Source: a candidate division GN15 bacterium (GTDB lineage: Bacteria > Zixibacteria > MSB-5A5 > GN15 > FEB-12). From it: 5,307 bases of DNA. Below are positions 1-4,640 of the stretch, in pieces (position 1 is the stretch's first letter; every line of letters starts with the position of its first letter). The notes beneath the pieces were generated by a model. That model was not told where the DNA came from. It saw only the letters and a program-made list of their open reading frames with translations, and ran no database searches. The DNA lies in contig WJKG01000302.1 in assembly GCA_014729205.1 (NCBI GenBank), forward strand, positions 1 to 5,307, written 5' to 3'. The position numbers were made by a program, and so were the translations under genes.

Positions 1-963
1 CACCGGGAACTTGCCGTCGCGCGCCGTCTCACCGTTCAGCGTCGCCGGACCGGCTTTGCCGGGCTCGTAGACGCCGATAGACTCCAGGATCGCCAGTTCG
101 GCAATCGTGAAGCAATCGTGCACCTCGGCGAACTGGATGTCGGTGATCTTCTTGTCGGCCATCTTCAGGGCGCGTTCGCTGGCGAGCTTGGCCGCCTGGA
201 TGGTCGACATGTCCGGACGCTGATACAGCGCGATACTGTCAGTGGCGCAACCAGAACCGGTGATCTTGACATACGGCTTGCCGAGCTTCTTGGCGATCTC
301 CTCGGTGGTCACGATAACTGCCGCGGCGCCATCGGTGATCGGCGAGCAATCCAGAATATGCAGCGGATCCGCGATCATCACGCCGTTCTCGACAGCTTCC
401 TTGGTGATCTTGAACGGATACTGCGACACCGGGTTGAGCGCGCCGTTGTCATGGTTCTTGACGGCTACCTGTGAGAGCATCTCGCGGGTGGTACCGTGCT
501 TGGCCATGTGTGCATGGGCCATCATGGCATAGAGGCCGGGGAAGGTGGCCCCGTGGAAGACCTCGTATTCCTGATCGGCGGCGGTGGCCAGGGCATAGGT
601 GGCCTGGTCGCCATCGCAGTCAGTCATTTTCTCCACACCGGAGGCCATGACGATATCAGACATGCCCGAACCAACCTCCGTGAATGCGGCCCGGATGGCC
701 ATGCCACCGGACGCGCACGCCGACTCAACCCGCATAGCGGGCAGGCCGCGCATCCCCAGGTAATCGGCCATTACCGACCCCAGGTGTTCCTGTCCAACGA
801 ACAAGCCGCTGGACATACAGCCGACATAGAGTGAATCGAGATGATCCACGCCGGCATTCTTGATTGCCTCGCTGGCGGCATCGACAAAGAGCTGACGGAG
901 GGACCGGCGCCATACCTCGCCCCACTGGCTCATGCCGACACTAACTACACATACTGTGCGCAT
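1..963 (-). CDS. Archaeal-type acetyl-CoA C-acetyltransferase (thiolase), C-terminus cut by window edge
   Basis: The frame reads leftward from ATG at 963-961 and is open for 321 codons to the window edge. Relatives are about 385-390 residues, so roughly 65-70 are missing. The protein begins MRTVCVVSVGMSQWG. The acyl-accepting cysteine is Cys83 in VESACASGG. The motif EVHDCFT places His282 and Cys284, as in the SCP2/archaeal thiolase group. The last visible residues, GKFPV, lie just before where the family's NPSGG...GHP segment should be. The expected reaction is Claisen condensation of two acetyl-CoA to acetoacetyl-CoA, in the cytoplasm. Start choice is firm: AGGAGG at 977-972 ends 8 bases before the ATG and overlaps the stop codon of the upstream synthase gene, indicating an operon and possible translational coupling. 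Substrate is inferred from the neighbour; a longer-chain acyl-CoA thiolase role is possible. Confidence 0.93.
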   Translation of the reverse strand, partial: MRTVCVVSVGMSQWGEVWRRSLRQLFVDAASEAIKNAGVDHLDSLYVGCMSSGLFVGQEHLGSVMADYLGMRGLPAMRVESACASGGMAIRAAFTEVGSGMSDIVMASGVEKMTDCDGDQATYALATAADQEYEVFHGATFPGLYAMMAHAHMAKHGTTREMLSQVAVKNHDNGALNPVSQYPFKITKEAVENGVMIADPLHILDCSPITDGAAAVIVTTEEIAKKLGKPYVKITGSGCATDSIALYQRPDMSTIQAAKLASERALKMADKKITDIQFAEVHDCFTIAELAILESIGVYEPGKAGPATLNGETARDGKFPV

Positions 964-969
964 GAGAGT

Positions 970-977
970 CTCCTCCT
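970..977 (-). promoter_or_regulatory. Ribosome binding site of the thiolase gene, overlapping the synthase stop codon
   Basis: On the minus strand the sequence TAGGAGGAG includes the TAG stop of the synthase gene (978-976) and a near-perfect Shine-Dalgarno core. The ATG of the thiolase follows 8 bases after GGAGG. Ribosomes terminating on the synthase gene would sit on the thiolase start region, consistent with coupled, roughly equal synthesis of two enzymes that in archaea form one complex. The sharing of bases is seen directly; the coupling is inferred. Confidence 0.8.
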
Positions 978-2025
978 AGTCGTTCTTCTTGATTTTCCGC
1001 CGGAACTTGGCATAGGTGCCGTAGTCGACGTAAATCTGGTTTTCATCAAGCAGCTTGTGCGTGCCCACTGCCTTGTTGCGGACTTCCTCGATCCGGTCGG
1101 TAACCTTCCAGATGAAAGCATCCGAGCCCGCGCCGGAGCCGTAGGAGCACATGAAGATCAGATCGCCGGGCTTGGCTACATCGAGACAGCCCGTGAGGCC
1201 GATCGGCGATGCACCCGAGTACGTGTTGCCCAGTCGCGGTGCCAGCCAGCCGGGATCGATCTGGTCCTGCGTGAAGCCGAGCATGCGCGAAACGCGCTGC
1301 GGGAACTTACCGTTGGGCTGATGGAAAACCGCCCATTTGAAGTCCTCCGGTTTCATTCCGGCCTTTTCCAGAATAGCCTTGCTGGCACCCATGGTGTGGG
1401 CGAAATAGGCCTCTTCACCGGTGAACCGTCCGCCGTGCTGCGGATAGAACTCGTGCTCCCGCCGCCAGAAATCGGGCATATCGGTCATGAACGAGTGCGT
1501 ATAAAGGCACTCGGCCACCAGGTTTTCCTTGCCCATGATGAACGCTGCTGCGCCGGCCGCTGCCGAGTACTCGAGCGCGTCGGAAGGAGCGCCCTGCGAT
1601 GTGTCAGCCGCGATCGACATACAGTAATCCATACTGCCCGAGTCAACATGCGACAAACCGACGAACATCGTCTCCGATCCGGCCTTGCAGGCGAACTCGA
1701 AATCGGCACAGTGAGCGTGCGGGGTAATACCCAGCGCATCGCCAACCACCGTGCCCGAGGGCTTCACGGCATAGGGATGGGATTCCGAGCCGATGTAAAT
1801 GGCGCCAATATCGGCGGGATTGACATGCGGGGCTCGTTTGAATGCATTGCGCGCCGCCTGGACTGAGAGCGTGATTGTATCCATGTCCGGTGGTGGTACC
1901 GACTTCTCACGCAGCATCAGGCCTTTCTTGTAACTGGGCGCGTCGGCTCCCCACACCCCGGCGATGTCTTCGACTTTGATCCGATGACGGGGGATATGGG
2001 CGCCGTAGCCAACAATTCCAGCCAT
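976..2025 (-). CDS. Hydroxymethylglutaryl-CoA synthase, archaeal type (mevalonate pathway)
   Basis: This 349-residue protein matches the usual 345-350 residues of archaeal HMG-CoA synthases. The family hallmarks are MAGIVGYGAHIPR at the start, the catalytic triad Glu81 (IGSES), Cys113 (FEFACKAG) and His235 (FHQPNGKFP), the segment FWRREHEFYPQHGGRFTGE (186-204), GNTYSGASPIGL (266-277) and YGSGAGSDAF (295-304). It condenses acetoacetyl-CoA with acetyl-CoA to HMG-CoA and CoA, the second step of the mevalonate route to isoprenoids, in the cytoplasm. The frame extends upstream to another ATG at 2124. I chose 2025 because it gives the exact family N-terminus and has GAGGT about 6 bases before it. 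It is the first gene of an operon with the thiolase, which starts 12 bases after its stop. All key residues are present, so it should be active. A specialised acyl-condensing role instead of isoprenoid synthesis cannot be excluded. Confidence 0.96.
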   Translation of the reverse strand: MAGIVGYGAHIPRHRIKVEDIAGVWGADAPSYKKGLMLREKSVPPPDMDTITLSVQAARNAFKRAPHVNPADIGAIYIGSESHPYAVKPSGTVVGDALGITPHAHCADFEFACKAGSETMFVGLSHVDSGSMDYCMSIAADTSQGAPSDALEYSAAAGAAAFIMGKENLVAECLYTHSFMTDMPDFWRREHEFYPQHGGRFTGEEAYFAHTMGASKAILEKAGMKPEDFKWAVFHQPNGKFPQRVSRMLGFTQDQIDPGWLAPRLGNTYSGASPIGLTGCLDVAKPGDLIFMCSYGSGAGSDAFIWKVTDRIEEVRNKAVGTHKLLDENQIYVDYGTYAKFRRKIKKND

Positions 2026-2029
2026 AGCA

Positions 2030-2036
2030 AACCTCA
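2030..2036 (-). promoter_or_regulatory. Ribosome binding site deciding the HMG-CoA synthase start
   Basis: On the minus strand TTGAGGTTTGCT lies directly before ATG at 2025-2023. GAGGT is a good partial Shine-Dalgarno at normal spacing. No comparable site precedes the upstream in-frame ATG at 2124, which supports the shorter protein. Confidence 0.7.
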
Positions 2037-2075
2037 AGTTGTTGTGTGGTTGATTGTAGGTGTATGTTGTGTTGT
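2036..2075 (-). promoter_or_regulatory. G-free C/A-rich leader segment of the HMGS-thiolase mRNA
   Basis: These 40 bases contain no C on the plus strand, so the operon's leader RNA would have 40 consecutive bases without G, mostly A and C. The segment ends just before the Shine-Dalgarno of the synthase. Such a stretch is unlikely to fold on itself and could keep the ribosome site open. The composition is seen directly; the role in translation is inferred and depends on transcription starting upstream of it. Confidence 0.35.
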
Positions 2076-2129
2076 CATAGTTCGCATGAGAATAACGGGC
2101 AAAATACGACTGCGAAGCCCACAAAACAA
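2074..2129 (-). promoter_or_regulatory. Candidate promoters of the HMGS-thiolase operon
   Basis: Two sigma-70-like arrangements can be read on the minus strand. One is TTGTTT (2129-2124), a 17-base spacer, then TATTTT (2106-2101). The other is TTGCCC (2102-2097), 17 bases, then TATGAC (2079-2074). Each hexamer matches the bacterial consensus at only 3 or 4 of 6 positions, so these are weak candidates. Either would give a leader of roughly 40-70 bases before the synthase ATG. The organism's promoter consensus is unknown. Confidence 0.3.
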
Positions 2130-2190
2130 GTAAATGCGACTCGCTGCGTGTGATTTTTTACCGTACTCACTGCCAGTTGTTCGCATGCGA
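2080..2190. repeat. Repeated word GTTCGCATG with a 10-base palindrome in the divergent promoter region
   Basis: GTTCGCATG occurs at 2080-2088 and again at 2179-2187, 99 bases apart, within the intergenic region between the synthase and the exported-protein gene. The second copy is part of the perfect palindrome TCGCATGCGA (2181-2190). A two-copy partly palindromic word between divergent genes could be a regulator binding site. No regulator gene is present in the window and the match is short, so chance is possible. Confidence 0.25.
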
Positions 2191-2229
2191 GGCAAAAGTC
2201 CAGAGCGATCTCTGCCGATACGTTCAGAT

Positions 2230-2829
2230 ATGAAACAGACTGTACTCATTGTGGCTGCGATCGCACTGTGCGCACTGGCTCTTCCGACCGGATCGGCCGC
2301 ACAGACACTGGTTACCGATTCCAATGCCGCCATCTACGAAGGCTCCCGACTGAGCTATATCGTTGCAGCCCCGCCCGGGTTCGAACTCGAACTGGCCGAA
2401 AGCCAGGTCGAGGATTACTCGTTTGCGTTTATCCCCGAAGGGGAGTCGTTCTCCGAGGCGACCATGCACGTCGGCATCACTATCTACACACTGGTTGACT
2501 CTGTGCGCAATCTGGGACCCGCCGAAGAGTTCATCGCACTTGATACGGCCAGCATGCGCAAGCATTTCGGCGAGAGCCTGACCATTCGCCCCGTGGACTC
2601 CGTGATGAATGGCAGCAACGTGTCGATGACCACCTTCTATCTTGAGGACAAGACCCGCTTCATGCCGAACGTTATGGTGGCGTATTTCGACGGTAGTGAA
2701 GAGCTGGTCATATTCGAGCTGGTCATCACTCGGGACTTTCCTCGCTTTCTGGCCGAGGACACTTTCATGCAGACGCTGAAGAACTTCAAGACCCTGGTCC
2801 AGGGCGAGTTGTCTCAGAAGTCGGACTAG
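2230..2829 (+). CDS. Small exported protein of unknown function, PsbP/DcrB-like pattern
   Basis: The protein has 199 residues. Residues 1-24 form a Sec signal peptide: MKQ, then a hydrophobic stretch VLIVAAIALCALAL, then PTGSAA with likely cleavage after Ala24. Cys14 does not sit in a lipobox, so a soluble periplasmic or secreted protein is likelier than a lipoprotein. The mature part reads as alternating strands with SYIVAAPPGFELE, AFIPEGESFSEA, a variable helix EEFIALDTASMRKHFGE (about 98-114) and a final phenylalanine-rich helix (FMQTLKNFKTL). This order resembles the PsbP/DcrB/Mog1-like fold of small secreted proteins; that assignment is by pattern only. The frame is open from ATG 2134, but only the start at 2230 puts the signal peptide at the N-terminus. 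There is no Shine-Dalgarno. It diverges from the synthase operon and is followed 67 bases later by the lyase gene. Confidence 0.85.
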   Translation: MKQTVLIVAAIALCALALPTGSAAQTLVTDSNAAIYEGSRLSYIVAAPPGFELELAESQVEDYSFAFIPEGESFSEATMHVGITIYTLVDSVRNLGPAEEFIALDTASMRKHFGESLTIRPVDSVMNGSNVSMTTFYLEDKTRFMPNVMVAYFDGSEELVIFELVITRDFPRFLAEDTFMQTLKNFKTLVQGELSQKSD

Positions 2830-2855
2830 ACACGATCCTCACAACGCTTCTGAGA
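2812..2855 (+). repeat. 9-bp inverted repeat straddling the stop codon of the exported-protein gene
   Basis: TCTCAGAAG (2812-2820) and CTTCTGAGA (2847-2855) are perfect reverse complements separated by 26 bases that include the TAG stop at 2827-2829. The transcript could form a 9-bp stem at the end of the message. There is no run of T afterwards, so a standard intrinsic terminator is not supported. It could protect the mRNA end or be a factor-dependent terminator. The pairing is seen directly; the role is inferred. Confidence 0.45.
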
Positions 2856-2870
2856 ATCTGCTTTCGATTG

Positions 2871-2890
2871 CCATCATGTCGTCATAGATT
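2871..2890 (+). promoter_or_regulatory. Candidate promoter of the diaminopropionate ammonia-lyase gene, leaderless type
   Basis: TAGATT at 2885-2890 fits the TANNNT form of a -10 element and lies 6 bases before the ATG at 2897, so transcription would begin at or next to the start codon. A weak TTTCGA lies 17 bases upstream of it. No Shine-Dalgarno is visible, and the in-frame stop at 2885-2887 rules out an earlier start. Together these suggest a leaderless message. The -35 match is poor, so confidence is limited. Confidence 0.4.
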
Positions 2891-2896
2891 CGACGT

Positions 2897-4054
2897 ATGA
2901 GTCGTGCTATTGTCAATCCCTTTCGCAAACCAAACCCCGTTACGTGGGACGAGTCGATTGTATCGGCGTTCCGCGCCAAAGATATACGCGATCTGCATCG
3001 TTCGCTGCCTGCGTACGCGCCCACACCGTTGGTGAAAACAACGTCGAGTGCACGGATTTCGGGTTCGGCCCGACTGTTGATTAAGGACGAGTCTCACCGT
3101 TTCGGCCTGAAGGCCTTCAAGGCGCTGGGGGCCAGCTATGCCGTCTATAAATGGTTTGCCCAACGACAGGCAGTCCCTTCTGCCGAGCGGTTCTATCAAG
3201 AGTTCAAGCCGAGTGAAAAAGTGACTTTCTGTACGGCCACTGATGGCAACCACGGACGCGGTGTCGCCTGGGTGGCCGAGAAGCTGGGCCTGCGAGCGGT
3301 CATATTCATGCCGAAGGGTACCGTCAAGGCCCGTGTCGAGAACATCCGTATTCATGGTGCCGACGTCCATGTTGTCGACGGCGATTATGATGCGGCAGTG
3401 GCGTTGTGTGCCGAGCAGGCAGAGCGCAACGGGTGGCAAATCATTTCTGACACGTCGTGGCCGGGCTACCAGCAGATTCCCCGGTGGATCCAGGCGGGTT
3501 ATGTGACCATGTTCGAGGAGATCCACGAGCAGTGCGAGGGCGAGATCGATATCGCATTCATCCCTGGCGGCGTTGGGGCGTTGGCGGCGACAGCAGCCTG
3601 GTGGTATAGCCAGGAGGCGTTTAGCCACGTCAAACTGGTCTCGGTAGAGCCGATATCCGCGGCGTGTTTGCTGGAGTCGATTGAGAACAGGGGAGAGCCG
3701 CGCAAGGCGAGTGGCGAGCTAAACTCAATGATGGCTGGATTGAACTGCGGGATGCCGTCGCAGGTGGCGTGGCCGCTGATTCAAGATAGGTTCGATCTGT
3801 TCATGACGATTGATGACGAGGCGGCAGAGGCGGCCATGCGATACTATCACCGAGGACTCGGTGGTGCTCCCTCGATTGAGAGTGGTGAATCGGGTGCAGC
3901 GACGCTGGGAGCGCTGCTGACTCTGAGTGAGAAGGAAGGGATGGCTGAGGCTCGTCGGTCGGTGGCTCTTGACGCGAACTCAACCGTGCTCCTGCTAAAC
4001 ACCGAAGGGGCAACTGACCCGGATGGTTGGGAGCGAGTGGTGGGGGAAGGGTAG
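2897..4054 (+). CDS. dpaL: Diaminopropionate ammonia-lyase (PLP-dependent, fold type II)
   Basis: The protein has 385 residues, close to the roughly 400 of Escherichia coli YgeX. This enzyme class converts 2,3-diaminopropionate to pyruvate and two ammonia in the cytoplasm, using pyridoxal phosphate. The cofactor lysine is Lys75 in KDESHRFGLKAFKALG (63-78). TATDGNHGRGVAW (113-125) carries Asp116 and SDTSWPGY (184-191) carries Asp185, equivalent to the two catalytic aspartates of the E. coli enzyme as I recall it. The phosphate-binding loop is PGGVGAL (223-229). MMAGLNCG (278-285), SGESGA (329-334) and NTEGATD (368-374) are further family motifs. Cys257 and Cys284 match the positions of a cysteine pair in the E. 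coli enzyme. One change next to the cofactor lysine is Lys72, where E. coli has Asn. It stands alone, without visible transporter or xanthine-type catabolic neighbours. Threonine dehydratase relatives are less likely given the RFGLxAFKxLG motif. Confidence 0.95.
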   Translation: MSRAIVNPFRKPNPVTWDESIVSAFRAKDIRDLHRSLPAYAPTPLVKTTSSARISGSARLLIKDESHRFGLKAFKALGASYAVYKWFAQRQAVPSAERFYQEFKPSEKVTFCTATDGNHGRGVAWVAEKLGLRAVIFMPKGTVKARVENIRIHGADVHVVDGDYDAAVALCAEQAERNGWQIISDTSWPGYQQIPRWIQAGYVTMFEEIHEQCEGEIDIAFIPGGVGALAATAAWWYSQEAFSHVKLVSVEPISAACLLESIENRGEPRKASGELNSMMAGLNCGMPSQVAWPLIQDRFDLFMTIDDEAAEAAMRYYHRGLGGAPSIESGESGAATLGALLTLSEKEGMAEARRSVALDANSTVLLLNTEGATDPDGWERVVGEG

Positions 4055-4061
4055 TTATGCT

Positions 4062-4113
4062 TCTGCCGGGGCTGTTCGCCCGGGCCCGGAGACGAACAGC
4101 ATGCGCCGGCAGA
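4062..4113 (+). terminator. Strong nested stem-loop 8 bases after the lyase gene, possible terminator
   Basis: The outer arms TCTGCCGG (4062-4069) and CCGGCAGA (4106-4113) pair over 8 bp. The inner arms GCTGTTCG (4071-4078) and CGAACAGC (4093-4100) pair over another 8 bp, with one unpaired base on the left and five on the right between the two stems. The loop (4079-4092) contains CCCGGGCCC and could fold further. The position directly after the lyase stop suggests a transcription end or an mRNA-stabilising structure. There is no T-run on the plus strand after it, so it is not a textbook intrinsic terminator. Confidence 0.55.
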
Positions 4114-4405
4114 TGATTGGTCGCGCGACCTGCTGTGAAACTATCGCCGCCGCAGTCTCTCGGCACTCACTCTGCCGGGAAGGCTAACTCGTTCCGCGCG
4201 ATCCGGCTGCAGTGCGCACTTGGTGAGACCGGTCGTGCAGCCCTGCGATCGTTGCGGTGAATAGCCGTTGTCCCACGGTTCGTGGCGACAGCATCACTCT
4301 TACTTCTGGGGCATAGCTGGCGTTTTGTTGCGAAGTTGTAGGGAAAATGGGGCGGCGCTGTACAACGTCTAATCCGATCATAGCTTGACAAATGACTCCG
4401 CGTTC

Positions 4406-4421
4406 ACGTCTTTGAAGACGT
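4406..4421. repeat. 7-bp inverted repeat ACGTCTT-TG-AAGACGT
   Basis: The arms at 4406-4412 and 4415-4421 are perfect reverse complements with a 2-base centre. A 16-base site of this shape resembles a dimeric regulator operator more than an RNA hairpin, whose loop would be too small. It lies about 220 bases before the exported-protein start and just after TTGACA at 4385-4390, which has no good -10 partner. Confidence 0.35.
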
Positions 4422-4464
4422 AAGCCATACTCACAGACCGCACAGCTTTGACCACGCGGCGTTA

Positions 4465-4494
4465 TGGGCAGATTCAACATGAGAACGGTACAAT
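4465..4494 (+). promoter_or_regulatory. Candidate promoter for the right-hand exported-protein gene
   Basis: TGGGCA (4465-4470) and TACAAT (4489-4494) match the sigma-70 consensus at 4 and 5 of 6 positions with an 18-base spacer. Transcription would start near 4501, giving a leader of about 140 bases that contains the orphan ribosome site at 4533-4554. It is the best promoter-like arrangement I could find in the region before 4641, but it rests on consensus match only. Confidence 0.3.
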
Positions 4495-4532
4495 GTGCAA
4501 CACGGGCCGACGTACGCCCGGCAATGAATGAA

Positions 4533-4554
4533 GGGAGGTGGGCGGATGAAGTGA
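4533..4554 (+). promoter_or_regulatory. Orphan ribosome binding site with a two-codon reading frame
   Basis: GGGAGGTG (4533-4540) is the strongest Shine-Dalgarno in the rightward part of the window. It sits 5 bases before ATG AAG TGA (4546-4554), a reading frame of two codons. It lies 87 bases ahead of the exported-protein start. It could be a ribosome-loading minigene that controls the downstream gene, the remnant of a lost gene start, or chance. The bases are seen directly; the role is not known. Confidence 0.35.
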
Positions 4555-4640
4555 GACTTGTTGGATAGACACCCTCAGTCGCTGGAAATGCTCCGGCGCA
4601 CGAGGGACAAATGGACAACTGAAAACATGGAGTTCTTGAG

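Larger units (their letters stand above)
4055..4640. other. 586-base gene-free region with structured elements
   Basis: No convincing gene lies between the lyase stop and the exported-protein start. The 144-residue minus-strand frame at 4184-4618 has no family motif or visible ribosome site. The region contains a nested stem-loop (4062-4113), a 7-base inverted repeat pair GGCTGCA/TGCAGCC (4205-4211 and 4236-4242), GTTGTA/TACAAC (4335-4340 and 4361-4366), a 7-bp inverted repeat at 4406-4421, a candidate promoter and an orphan ribosome site. It shows no tRNA T-loop motif and no transposase. It may hold a small RNA or decayed sequence. Confidence 0.5.

Noticed and set aside
841..1866. 341-codon plus-strand open frame opposite the HMGS gene
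   Set aside because: It overlaps a gene with full family motifs on the other strand and shows no recognisable protein features. It is a codon-bias shadow.
2026..2124. N-terminal extension of HMGS from ATG at 2124
   Set aside because: The 33 extra residues are low-complexity (Asn, Thr, Tyr rich), absent from the family, and encoded by the G-free leader. The start at 2025 has a ribosome site and the family N-terminus.
2154..2159. Run of six T as an intrinsic terminator
   Set aside because: No convincing stem precedes it, and it lies between two divergent genes where no rightward transcript should end.
2134..2229. N-terminal extension of the exported protein from ATG at 2134
   Set aside because: It would put 32 non-hydrophobic residues before a clear signal peptide.
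2882..3628. 248-codon minus-strand open frame opposite dpaL
   Set aside because: It lies inside an unambiguous enzyme gene on the other strand and has no motif of its own.
4385..4390. Perfect TTGACA as a -35 element
   Set aside because: No reasonable -10 hexamer lies 16-18 bases downstream. The positions fall within the inverted repeat with GTCTTT-like sequence.
4461..4470. GTTATGGGC as an integron attC end
   Set aside because: It does not match the GTTRRRY core, and no properly spaced complementary partner is visible.
4184..4618. 144-codon minus-strand open frame in the gene-free region
   Set aside because: No ribosome site, no recognisable motif beyond a CPSC near its start, and low-complexity composition. 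I cannot support it as a gene, but cannot fully exclude a lineage-specific one.
4055..4640. tRNA or other standard RNA gene in the intergenic region
   Set aside because: No GTTCRANYC T-loop, no CCA end and no cloverleaf arms could be found on either strand.
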